In this document: positions 15,925-22,728 of the stretch, in pieces
How positions within the stretch are numbered: the stretch's first letter is position 1
Layout: every line of letters begins with the position of its first letter
Position numbers and translations under genes: made by a program
Assembly: GCA_964643725.1 (NCBI GenBank)
Contig: CAZXTL010000020.1
Coordinates: 1-37,363 of the forward strand
DNA length: 37,363 nucleotides
Reading direction: 5' to 3'
Source of the DNA: DYQY01 sp964643725
Lineage (GTDB): Bacteria > Margulisbacteria > Riflemargulisbacteria > GWF2-35-9 > DYQY01
The notes under the pieces: generated by a model
Told to the model about the DNA's origin: nothing
The model's input: the letters and a program-made list of their open reading frames with translations, nothing else
The model's database searches: none

Positions 15925-16611
15925 GCCGTATTTCTTGATTTTATAGCCAATCATTCTCTCTGTAATACCTAAGCTCTTTGCTGCTTCTACCTTTTTACCT
16001 TTTGTACGTCTGAGCATTTCTTTAATTAAAACCGCTTCAGCCTTTTCTAGAGAAAGAGTCAGCTTTATTTTCTCTGGCATATTTTTAGCAGATACACTTA
16101 AAAACTCTGACTTGTCTTCTAAATGCGAAACAGGCTTAGGGACAATTGCTTCTTTATCAGCAATAGCTTGTCTTTGTCTTAAAAAATAACTTTTAATATC
16201 CTTAAAGTTTTTCTCTTGTTTGTTAAAAAAAGCCTCTATCGTTGAAAAAAAGAATTTCAAGTCCTTGCTATCCTCAAACATTTCCATTGCTGTCTTGCCT
16301 ATCCTAAAACTAAGAAAATCTTTCATTTCTACTCTGTCTGCACAAATAATAACCTTTTTAACGTCTTGAACATCCTCAATATTTTTTTTAGATAACACAC
16401 AAGCTTGTCCGTCCTCAAGGATTGCCACAATAGCACCATTGTCAAACAGCGAAATCTCAATGCCTAAGTCCTCTTTATTAAGGCCTTCAATATCTTTAAA
16501 CTTGAATTGCATATATAGGAAACTAATACTTTTATCATAGAAATCTTCTCTATCAAAAAAAAGCGGTAAGTCATAAATTTTTAAAATATCAGAATAAGAT
16601 TTTTTGTTCAT
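15916..16611 (-). CDS. Fis-type helix-turn-helix protein without an AAA+ domain
   Basis: The last 40 or so residues (of 231), EAVLIKEMLRRTKGKKVEAAKSLGITERMIGYKIKKYGL in short segments, are the Fis-like DNA-binding domain seen at the C-terminus of NtrC/NifA-type sigma54 activators; the ITERMIGYKIKK helix is especially NifA-like. The usual central AAA+ domain (GESGTGKE, GAFTGA) is missing. The first 120 residues instead resemble a GAF/sensor-like mixed alpha-beta region (FDNGAIVAILEDGQACVL) which I cannot name; a linker follows. It could therefore bind enhancer-type sites without activating sigma54. Promoter signals end seven bases before the ATG. It overlaps the convergent HAD gene. Confidence 0.75.
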   Translation of the reverse strand: MNKKSYSDILKIYDLPLFFDREDFYDKSISFLYMQFKFKDIEGLNKEDLGIEISLFDNGAIVAILEDGQACVLSKKNIEDVQDVKKVIICADRVEMKDFLSFRIGKTAMEMFEDSKDLKFFFSTIEAFFNKQEKNFKDIKSYFLRQRQAIADKEAIVPKPVSHLEDKSEFLSVSAKNMPEKIKLTLSLEKAEAVLIKEMLRRTKGKKVEAAKSLGITERMIGYKIKKYGLG

Positions 16612-16618
16612 TTACTCT

Positions 16619-16647
16619 ATTGTATAAAAAAAACTCATTTGCTTCAA
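16619..16647 (-). promoter_or_regulatory. Leaderless promoter of the Fis-type gene
   Basis: Minus strand: TTGAAG (16647-16642), exactly 17 bases, TACAAT (16624-16619), seven bases, then ATG. The -35 overlaps the stop of the upstream permease gene, so the Fis-type gene probably has its own transcript. Confidence 0.7.
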
Positions 16648-17606
16648 TGGCGACTACTCATTACTAAGACACAAAAAAATATCGCTCCTAATACTGAAGA
16701 GAATATCCCTACCGGAAGTTCAACCGGAGCAAATAGTGCGCGAGAAAGCACATCAGCAACTACTAAAAGGCTCCCGCCCATAAGTACTGTTGAGAAAATT
16801 AACTTCTTATGAACCGCCCCGAATATGGCCCGTGCTATATTTGGGACAATAAGACCAATAAAAGCTATTGGCCCAAAAAATGCAACGATAGAGCCTATTA
16901 ATACAGAACCGATAACAATTAAAAGCCACCTAACATAAAAAACATTTACTCCACGACTATGCGCAAACTCCTCTCCTAAGCTTAAAAGGTCTAGTTCTTT
17001 TCTGAGAAAAAACACTACGATTGTTCCAAGAGCAATAACTGTTAACTCAAAAATAACAACTTCATATGAAACATTTCTGATGCTACCAAAGAGCCAATGC
17101 ATAAATTTAAAAGCATTTAAATAGTCCAATCTAAACTGAACAAGCATTATTAAGCTAGAGAAAAAAAAGTTTAAAGCCACACCCACCAGAAGAACATCTG
17201 ACATTCTTCCCTCTGCATATTTTCTGCTGACCAAATAGATAAAAAGTAACGACAACAAAGCAAAAACGATAGCAAAAACTACTGTCTGATCAAATATCCA
17301 AACATTAAATGTTATTCCAAGCGACATAGCAAGCAATGCACCTAAAGATGCGGCAGTAGAAACGCCTAAGGTATAAGGGGTTGCCAAAACATTACAAAAT
17401 AATGACTGAAAAACCATGCCAGACAAAGAAAGCCCAGCGCCAGCCAAAAAAGCAAGCATAATCCTAGGTATTCTGTATTGAAATAATATATAAACAGCAT
17501 CTGGCTCTGATAAAAAACTAAAAATATTAATGTAACGCTCACCAAAAAATGGCGCAAATAATACAATTAATATCGTAACAATTATAAGAATTATATTTTT
17601 AAACAT
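16644..17606 (-). CDS. FecCD/BtuC-family ABC transporter permease
   Basis: Inner-membrane permease of the type II importer family that carries iron-siderophores, haem or cobalamin. The 320-residue protein has about nine to ten hydrophobic helices and the family motifs: YRIPRIMLAFLAGAGLSLSG (about 44-63), NVLATPYTLGVSTAASLGA (about 72-90), and the EAA-like loop GPIAFIGLIVPNIARAIFG (about 246-264). The length is normal. The ATG lies inside the last codons of the ATPase gene (eight-base overlap). No substrate-binding protein or TonB receptor lies nearby, so the substrate cannot be assigned. Confidence 0.93.
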   Translation of the reverse strand: MFKNIILIIVTILIVLFAPFFGERYINIFSFLSEPDAVYILFQYRIPRIMLAFLAGAGLSLSGMVFQSLFCNVLATPYTLGVSTAASLGALLAMSLGITFNVWIFDQTVVFAIVFALLSLLFIYLVSRKYAEGRMSDVLLVGVALNFFFSSLIMLVQFRLDYLNAFKFMHWLFGSIRNVSYEVVIFELTVIALGTIVVFFLRKELDLLSLGEEFAHSRGVNVFYVRWLLIVIGSVLIGSIVAFFGPIAFIGLIVPNIARAIFGAVHKKLIFSTVLMGGSLLVVADVLSRALFAPVELPVGIFSSVLGAIFFCVLVMSSRH

Positions 17607-18399
17607 TTGTTCTTTTTCCTATTACCACGTTAAATTTTTCCTCAAATAGCTTTTTAAAATCTTTATCAAAACTTTTGAAATGAAAAAACTTTTGGTTATT
17701 TATTACATAAAGGTTCAATCGCTCAACGTTCTTAAACATAAGCATCTCTTCTATACTATTAACAACCATTACAAACGTACGTTTCTGTTGCTCATGTAGG
17801 AATAGAATATTTTCAAAAACCTTCTGACGCTGACCAGGATCTAAGAAACTAAATGGCTCATCGAGAAGCATTAAGTCGCCACCAACAATATAGGTCGAGG
17901 CAAGAAGCACCCGTTGCATCTCTCCTCCGCTTAGCTGAGTTATTAGCTTCTTCCCAAGGTGTTCTATTTTAAAAAATGTTAACGCATCTAAAATAACATC
18001 CTCGCTGACTTCCTTGCTGGAATAACGCGACATCTCTAATAGTTCTAATACTGTATACGGTGTATTAAAAATAATTTTTTGTGGCAAATAAGACATCTTA
18101 TTTGTTAACTCTCTATTCGAGAATTCCTTCAGCTCTCGTCCGTCAAGAAAAACCTCTCCACTATATCCACGGATTTGTTTATTAAGAATCTTAAGAAATG
18201 TTGATTTCCCGATACCGTTATCGCCAATAATTAAACATATATCATTCCGAGAAATATCTACATTTAAATCTGAAAAGATTTGTTTTTGACCTAATCTAAA
18301 ACTTAAATTTTGAACTGAGAGTTTTTTGAAGCCCTCGCCGTACAGGGGGTGGGGAAACCGAGGGCTTCTTTCCATAAAAAATCTTTTATATTCTAACAT
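17599..18399 (-). CDS. FecE/BtuD-type ABC transporter ATPase with an altered H-loop
   Basis: Nucleotide-binding subunit partnering the downstream permease. Motifs in the 266-residue frame: Walker A GDNGIGKS (59-66), Q-loop Q107, signature LSGGE (156-160), Walker B LMLLDEP (D180, E181), and a D-loop SFLD. The switch histidine expected after TFVMVV is asparagine (N214), which usually cripples hydrolysis. The N-terminus is odd: residues about 11-25 (RSPRFPHPLYGEGFKK) are encoded by a GC-rich palindrome, after which the normal family sequence starts (LSVQNLSFRLGQK). No start codon exists between the palindrome and the domain, so translation must begin upstream of it, at 18399 or at the internal ATG 18375; neither has a Shine-Dalgarno. 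Confidence 0.88.
   Translation of the reverse strand: MLEYKRFFMERSPRFPHPLYGEGFKKLSVQNLSFRLGQKQIFSDLNVDISRNDICLIIGDNGIGKSTFLKILNKQIRGYSGEVFLDGRELKEFSNRELTNKMSYLPQKIIFNTPYTVLELLEMSRYSSKEVSEDVILDALTFFKIEHLGKKLITQLSGGEMQRVLLASTYIVGGDLMLLDEPFSFLDPGQRQKVFENILFLHEQQKRTFVMVVNSIEEMLMFKNVERLNLYVINNQKFFHFKSFDKDFKKLFEEKFNVVIGKRTNV
18328..18368. repeat. GC-rich palindromic element inside the ABC ATPase gene
   Basis: GAAGCCCTCG (18328-18337) is the perfect reverse complement of CGAGGGCTTC (18359-18368), with a 21-base loop containing a G-run (AGGGGGTGGGG). It is far richer in GC than its surroundings and lies in frame at the N-terminus of the ATPase. It resembles dispersed GC-rich repeat elements; only one copy is in this window. 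Confidence 0.75.
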
Positions 18400-18435
18400 A
18401 TGGAGACAACAGAAACCAGATTTCTAGGAAAATTA

Positions 18436-18834
18436 TCAGCCAATCTTTTTGGCTGCTTCACCGTAAATATCCTGATAAAACATCAAAAATACATCATAAA
18501 GATCAGAACGAACTACGTTATCACTTAAGTCCAGCCCTTTACTTACACCCTCTTCGCTGTAAGAAGCACAGAAAGGAGGTTGCTCTTCTGATTCTAGAGA
18601 TCCTAAAATGCTATCAATATCTTCATCAGACAAATTGTCGTTAATGCTGGTAAGCGTTTTTCTGATTTTCTTTTTAAACTCGTCTTTTGATTTAACGCCT
18701 TTAAAAAACTTATTAAAAATCTGTTCTGCTGTAACTTGCTGTGCACCAGGATTTTCTTTATTACTTGCAACTGCATTGTACAAAGACTGGTTTATGATAC
18801 TAGCATAATTTGCCGGTGTTCCTTGTATATTCAA
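18436..18834 (-). CDS. Protein of unknown function upstream of the ABC genes
   Basis: I do not recognise this 132-residue, acidic, mainly helical protein. It has no signal peptide or membrane helix, so it is not the missing substrate-binding protein. Features: a lysine-rich helix (KGVKSKDEFKKKIRK, about 45-59), an acidic LSDEDIDSILGSLESEEQ stretch (about 68-85), and an aromatic C-terminal part (YDVFLMFYQDIYG). The start is TTG, supported by AAGAGG eight bases upstream; no ATG lies nearby. It ends 36 bases before the ABC ATPase frame and may be co-transcribed with it. Confidence 0.55.
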   Translation of the reverse strand: MNIQGTPANYASIINQSLYNAVASNKENPGAQQVTAEQIFNKFFKGVKSKDEFKKKIRKTLTSINDNLSDEDIDSILGSLESEEQPPFCASYSEEGVSKGLDLSDNVVRSDLYDVFLMFYQDIYGEAAKKIG

Positions 18835-18870
18835 CTAATTAACCTCTTCTTTCAAACAAAATAAACTTAT

Positions 18871-18883
18871 GCTATAGTATAGC
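18871..18883. promoter_or_regulatory. 13-base palindrome between divergent genes, holding -10-like boxes on both strands
   Basis: GCTATA-G-TATAGC is symmetric about its central base. It contains TATAGT on the plus strand (18873-18878) and TATACT on the minus strand (18881-18876). It is centred between the unknown gene on the minus strand and the first kinase gene on the plus strand, so it is either an operator or a bidirectional promoter core. The plus strand also has TATAAA at 18896-18901, 11 bases before the ATG. Confidence 0.45.
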
Positions 18884-18912
18884 AAAGGCAATTATTATAA
18901 ACAAGAATAACC

Positions 18913-19638
18913 ATGATCTTTAAAAAACCCAAACACAAAACAGATACAGAATTCCTAGAAACAAAAATAGATAGTCATCTTTATCTGAATCATTCTCATA
19001 AAGGTATCCTGATTGTAGTAGAAGGAACTGATGGCTCCGGCAAATCTACTCAATTGCACCTATTAAGAAAATGGCTAATAGCTGAAGGATATCCGGTTGT
19101 TTTCACAGAATGGAATTCATCTAAATTAGTAGCTAAAACCATTAAAAAAGGCAAAAAAGAAGGATTGCTAGATAGCAACACTTTTAGTTTGCTGCACGCA
19201 ACAGATTTTGCAGACAGACTTTATAAAACTATTATTCCTTCCCTAGCTTCTGGACATATAGTTCTAGCTGATAGATATGTATTCACGGCACTAGCTAGAG
19301 ATCATGCCAGAAACTGTGAAAGAGAATGGCTTAGAAGTCTATATTCTTTTGCTTTAAAGCCAGATGGTGCTTTTTACTTTCAAGTGCCTGTCGAAATGAG
19401 CTTAGAAAGAATTACCCAAACAAGAAAACCAAAATATTATGAGGCTGGTCTAGACATGAAGCTTAGTAGCGATCCGTACAAGAGTTACCTCCTTTTCCAA
19501 TCTAAGGTCATCTCTGAATACGAAAAAATGATAGACGAGTTCGGATTTACTCTGATGGACGGAACTCAAAGTATTCACGATCAACAAGTTATGTTTAGGG
19601 AAAAAATTATGCAAATTATTAAGAGGAAATTCAAATGA
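18913..19638 (+). CDS. Thymidylate kinase-like protein, first of a tandem pair
   Basis: P-loop kinase of the thymidylate kinase family; canonical members phosphorylate dTMP to dTDP. The 241-residue protein has an N-terminal extension of about 30 residues, then strand GILIVVEG and P-loop GTDGSGKST (38-46), an ATDFADRLY segment, and the DRY motif (D120, R121, Y122) whose arginine contacts dTMP. The rest follows the family, with SLERITQTRKPKYYEAG as the lid region. Key residues are intact, so it may be a true TMK, although these long, DRY-FTALARD-type proteins form a separate group and the substrate is uncertain. The stop overlaps the start of the second copy by four bases. Confidence 0.85.
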   Translation: MIFKKPKHKTDTEFLETKIDSHLYLNHSHKGILIVVEGTDGSGKSTQLHLLRKWLIAEGYPVVFTEWNSSKLVAKTIKKGKKEGLLDSNTFSLLHATDFADRLYKTIIPSLASGHIVLADRYVFTALARDHARNCEREWLRSLYSFALKPDGAFYFQVPVEMSLERITQTRKPKYYEAGLDMKLSSDPYKSYLLFQSKVISEYEKMIDEFGFTLMDGTQSIHDQQVMFREKIMQIIKRKFK

Positions 19639-20285
19639 AAAAAAACACCTACCCTGGCAAACTAATAGTAGCAGAAGGATTAGATGGCAGCGGAAAAACA
19701 ACACAATTAGGTCTTACCAGAAACTGGTTAGAAATAGAAGGTTATGGAGTTTCTTTATTAAAAAGAAAAAACTCTCCGTTAGTTGCAAATAACATCCGTG
19801 AAGCCAAAGAAGAAAGAACCCTGATCCCTATAACTTACAGCTTAATACACGCTTCTGACTTTAGCGACCTTATGTATAACCAAGTAATACCTGCATTAAA
19901 AGCAGGATTTATCATACTATTTAACAAATATGTTTATACCTCTATAGCTAAAGACTACCTAAGAGGACAAAACAAAGATTGGATAAACAAGCTCTATGAA
20001 TTTGCGATTGAGCCTGACTTAACATTTTATTTCAAAATTGATCCAGAGGAAGCAATGGGACGAATCACCCAAGAACAAAAAGAGAATGACTATTATGACA
20101 GCGGAATGGATATAGGGCTAAGTCTTAACAATTCTGTTTCCATTAAAAAATATCAAACACAACTTCAAGAACAATATGAGCTTATGACTAAAACCTATAA
20201 GTTTGTTACTGTAGACTGCCTTAAAACAACCGAACAACAACAAAAAGTTATCAGAGACAACATCAAAGATCTTTTATTGAAATAG
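19635..20285 (+). CDS. Thymidylate kinase-like protein, diverged second copy
   Basis: 216-residue paralogue of the preceding kinase, similar over its whole length but without the N-terminal extension. The P-loop is intact (EGLDGSGKTTQ, 14-24). The DRY motif reads NKY (N97, K98, Y99), so the arginine and aspartate that bind the nucleotide substrate are lost. HASDFSDLMY and RITQEQKENDYYDSGMD match the corresponding parts of copy one. It may use another substrate or act as a non-catalytic partner in a heterodimer; both are inference. A ribosome-binding site (AGAGGAAA) lies in the end of copy one, and the ATGA overlap couples their translation. A terminator hairpin includes its stop codon. Confidence 0.8.
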   Translation: MKKNTYPGKLIVAEGLDGSGKTTQLGLTRNWLEIEGYGVSLLKRKNSPLVANNIREAKEERTLIPITYSLIHASDFSDLMYNQVIPALKAGFIILFNKYVYTSIAKDYLRGQNKDWINKLYEFAIEPDLTFYFKIDPEEAMGRITQEQKENDYYDSGMDIGLSLNNSVSIKKYQTQLQEQYELMTKTYKFVTVDCLKTTEQQQKVIRDNIKDLLLK

Positions 20286-20302
20286 TAACTATTTCCTTTT
20301 TT
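20279..20302 (+). terminator. Rho-independent terminator overlapping the stop codon of the second kinase gene
   Basis: GAAATAG (20279-20285) pairs perfectly with CTATTTC (20289-20295) across a three-base loop, followed by C and six T. The TAG stop is the end of the left arm. Confidence 0.7.
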
Positions 20303-20315
20303 CTGCTTTTTGCTT

Positions 20316-20321
20316 TAAAAT
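20316..20321 (+). promoter_or_regulatory. -10 box of a leaderless promoter for the nitrilase-family gene
   Basis: TAAAAT, one mismatch from TATAAT, followed by seven bases and the ATG at 20329. No convincing -35 lies 17 bases upstream. No Shine-Dalgarno. Confidence 0.55.
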
Positions 20322-20328
20322 CGTTAAC

Positions 20329-21105
20329 ATGAGAAGATTTCCCGTATCTGTTCTACAATATGATGTTAAGCGAAATCCAGTAGAGAATTTCAAAACTATT
20401 GAAAAACTATTTGGTATAGCTGCAGGAAGGAAGTCAAAATTTGTAGTACTTCCAGAAATGTTTGCAACTTCTTTTAATCATGATGAATTTAATGAATTCT
20501 CCAAACACTCCATCGAAATATTAAAGTATCTTCAACAAATCGCCTTAAATTATGACTTTTATATTATTGCTGGTTCCATGCCAATAAAAAGCAGTAAAGA
20601 TGAAAAATTCTTTAACCGCTCGTATCTAATATCTAATGAAGGAGCCGTCATAGGTTACTATGACAAAAACCATATTTTCTTTCAAAACAATGAACTAGAC
20701 TACTTTAATCCAGGCAAATCGCCATCAGTATTTAGAACTGATCTCGCTCAAATAGGAATACAGATTTGCTTTGACGTTCGCTTTCCAGAAAACATGAGAC
20801 ACCTTACCAAGCAAGGAATGCAAGTTCTTTTCGTAGTTGCCCAATTTCCTAATCCTAGAAAAGATCACTGGATAACATTGCTAAAAGCTAGAGCTATTGA
20901 AAACCAAGTCTACGTTGTTGCCTGTAATCGCATTGGACAATCCAACGAAAACCTTTCCTTCTTCGGAGAATCTATGATTATCGACCCGCATGGAGAAGTG
21001 CTTTCTAACGGTTCTGACAAAGAATGTGTTGTAACTGAATATATTGATCTAGACTTCATGGACGCCTACCGAAAAAGCTTCCCTGTCTTGAAGTCTGTTC
21101 GCTAG
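20329..21105 (+). CDS. Nitrilase-superfamily amidohydrolase (omega-amidase/Nit2-like)
   Basis: Carbon-nitrogen hydrolase acting on amides. The 258-residue protein has the full Glu-Lys-Cys triad: E43 in VVLPEMFATSF, K113 in YYDKNHIFF and C147 in QICFDVRFPE. The LPEMF and CFDVRFPE wording and the short length are closest to the omega-amidase/YafV/Nit2 branch, which hydrolyses alpha-ketoglutaramate or alpha-ketosuccinamate, but the exact substrate is inferred. It is a soluble cytoplasmic enzyme. It has its own promoter after the terminator of the kinase pair. Two small ORFs follow. Confidence 0.88.
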   Translation: MRRFPVSVLQYDVKRNPVENFKTIEKLFGIAAGRKSKFVVLPEMFATSFNHDEFNEFSKHSIEILKYLQQIALNYDFYIIAGSMPIKSSKDEKFFNRSYLISNEGAVIGYYDKNHIFFQNNELDYFNPGKSPSVFRTDLAQIGIQICFDVRFPENMRHLTKQGMQVLFVVAQFPNPRKDHWITLLKARAIENQVYVVACNRIGQSNENLSFFGESMIIDPHGEVLSNGSDKECVVTEYIDLDFMDAYRKSFPVLKSVR

Positions 21106-21142
21106 CCCACTTCAATCCTCTATCAACTTTAAGGAGTATCAA

Positions 21143-21253
21143 ATGGATGAAAATAAATTAGAAGAATTAAAACAAATCAACAAAACCCTAAAAGGGATAT
21201 CCATTACAATAACCATTGGCGTTGTAATAATGTTTATAGGTTTTTTTCTTTAG
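21143..21253 (+). CDS. Small single-pass membrane protein of 36 residues
   Basis: A short ORF with an excellent Shine-Dalgarno (AAGGAG, 21131-21136) six bases before its ATG. The product has a charged N-terminal half (MDENKLEELKQINKTLKG) and one hydrophobic helix (ISITITIGVVIMFIGFFL) running to the C-terminus. This is a typical small tail-anchored or regulatory membrane protein layout. I know no family for it. It lies between the nitrilase gene and another small ORF with its own ribosome-binding site, and the three may be co-transcribed. Confidence 0.65.
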   Translation: MDENKLEELKQINKTLKGISITITIGVVIMFIGFFL

Positions 21254-21285
21254 GCAAAAACCTGCTATAAAGGAGCGTTTATTAC

Positions 21286-21480
21286 GTGGAACAAAAAAAT
21301 GAAACAAATATAGAACCTCTAGATAAGCAGGACAATTCTGACAGATTAGTAAAACAAATCTTCTCTTCTAACAGAAACCATTATATCTCCGTTGAAAAAT
21401 ATGGAGAGAATGGAAAATTATTTCAAGAGCCTGACTATGATAATGGATACAACGGAGCTCGTGCGCGTAATAATCACTAA
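21286..21480 (+). CDS. Small hydrophilic protein of unknown function
   Basis: 64 residues, starting at GTG with AAGGAG ten bases upstream (a slightly long spacing). The product is strongly hydrophilic and probably disordered, with an N/Q/E/D-rich N-terminus and an aromatic and glycine-rich C-terminus (DYDNGYNGARARNNH). It has no cysteine pairs, signal peptide or membrane helix. I do not recognise it. It follows the 36-residue membrane protein gene by 32 bases. Confidence 0.5.
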   Translation: MEQKNETNIEPLDKQDNSDRLVKQIFSSNRNHYISVEKYGENGKLFQEPDYDNGYNGARARNNH

Positions 21481-21497
21481 AGTTGTTGGTATATTTT

Positions 21498-22451
21498 TTA
21501 CATCTTAACAATCTCTGGCGACAAAATAAAAACTATCTCGGTATCTTCTTCCTCAATTGTTGTCTGCTTAAATAAAGAACCAAAAAAAGGAATATCGCCT
21601 ATAAATGGCAAAGAAGAAGTATTTTGTCTTTGACTACTGTTAATTAACCCACCAAGCACTAACTCTTCACCATTCTTTATTTGGCACTGAAGGTTTATCT
21701 CCCTACTTGAAAGCACAGGATATTCTCCTGCCATTGTTGACTTCCATTGCTTTATATTCTCTACTTTTAACTTAATGATTGAGGACACTACTCCATCAGC
21801 TAGAATATTTGGTCTAATGGATAAATTGATGCCGGCATCAATATAACACAACTCCCATCTAACTTTATCTGATGAACTTTCTACGGGTACGGTGTATGGG
21901 ATTCTATCTCCGACCATAATAGTTGCTATTTCGTCTTCGACACAAATCAAGGTAGGATTTGCTAGAATCTTCGCATCTCCACGACTAACAAGAGCGCTAA
22001 GATTATCAAACAACTTTTGCTTATCTGTCATGTCTCCGACATTTAACCCACTCTTATAATTTTGCCAATTAATACCAAGCCCCTCTAACTTATTGGTATT
22101 AACCTCCACCAACCATGTTTTATAATAAACAGACTTTTTGTTATTATCAACCGCAGCAACAAAGGTCTTCAAGCTCTTAATATCCTGATTCTCACCACAT
22201 ACAAATATCTTCTTTTTAAGCTTATTCACTGAAATCTTGAGTGTAGGAAAAAGCTTCTGAGAAATAGCCAATATTTCTTCCTCTGCTAAGAATTGATAAT
22301 CAAACCCAACGCTCTGTTCTACTGAAGATTGTTTCTGAGGAACAACACTTGGAGTGTAATTGAAAACTGCTTGTGCTGAAAAACAATAGCCAACAAATAA
22401 TACAAATAGAACGATTTTATACTTGTTCAAAAACAACTCTCGCCCTCCCAT
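21498..22451 (-). CDS. Minimal secretin (PilQ/GspD family)
   Basis: Outer-membrane pore protein for a type IV pilus, DNA uptake or type II secretion system. From ATG 22451 it has 317 residues, roughly half the size of most PilQ or GspD proteins. After a signal peptide (KYKIVLFVLFVGYCFSAQA) there is one small N-type domain (LKISVNKLKKKIFVCG, then VDNNKKSVYYKTWLVEVN) and then the secretin domain: ILANPTLICVEDEIATIMVGDRIPY, YIDAGINLSIRPNI, and the closing SSLPFIGDIPFFGSLFK. The STN and N0 domains are missing. The start is uncertain: TTG 22436 or 22430, with GGGAGGG just upstream, would give a cleaner signal peptide, and a longer frame from 22484 is also open. It overlaps the upstream gene. Confidence 0.85.
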   Translation of the reverse strand: MGGRELFLNKYKIVLFVLFVGYCFSAQAVFNYTPSVVPQKQSSVEQSVGFDYQFLAEEEILAISQKLFPTLKISVNKLKKKIFVCGENQDIKSLKTFVAAVDNNKKSVYYKTWLVEVNTNKLEGLGINWQNYKSGLNVGDMTDKQKLFDNLSALVSRGDAKILANPTLICVEDEIATIMVGDRIPYTVPVESSSDKVRWELCYIDAGINLSIRPNILADGVVSSIIKLKVENIKQWKSTMAGEYPVLSSREINLQCQIKNGEELVLGGLINSSQRQNTSSLPFIGDIPFFGSLFKQTTIEEEDTEIVFILSPEIVKM

Positions 22452-22728
22452 TAAAAATCTCAAATAACATGATTCTCTTATCAACTACTTTATTTAAATA
22501 TTCCTTTAAAGAGAGATACCCATTAAAACTAAACTGCTCCATCCTATAAACACCTGAAGATTGTTCTTCCCACAAACCTAACTCTACTCTGCTTGTTTGA
22601 GGCTCAAGGCTGTGTGATTGCGTTGAGGGCACTCCAAACAACCTAGACACATTGCTGGATAAAAACAACAAACAAACACAAAGAGTCATGAATAAAGCAC
22701 CTCTTAGGAGCTTTTGATCGATACCCAT
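22417..22728 (-). CDS. Small membrane-anchored protein in the PilO/GspM position
   Basis: 103 residues with a single hydrophobic helix near the N-terminus (ALFMTLCVCLLFLSSNV, about 11-27) and a small periplasmic domain. No motif I can name. Between a PilN-like gene and a secretin gene, the expected gene is pilO (or pilP), and one TM plus a small alpha-beta periplasmic domain (YRMEQFSFNGYLSLKEYLNKVVD) fits either, so the call is from context. It overlaps the PilN-like gene by 25 bases and the secretin gene by 35, which argues for co-translation. Confidence 0.55.
   Translation of the reverse strand: MGIDQKLLRGALFMTLCVCLLFLSSNVSRLFGVPSTQSHSLEPQTSRVELGLWEEQSSGVYRMEQFSFNGYLSLKEYLNKVVDKRIMLFEIFNGRARVVFEQV

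Noticed and set aside
18400..18435. Cobalamin riboswitch or iron-box upstream of the FecCD-type ABC genes
   Set aside because: Only 36 bases separate the ATPase frame from the previous gene; no riboswitch core or operator is visible.
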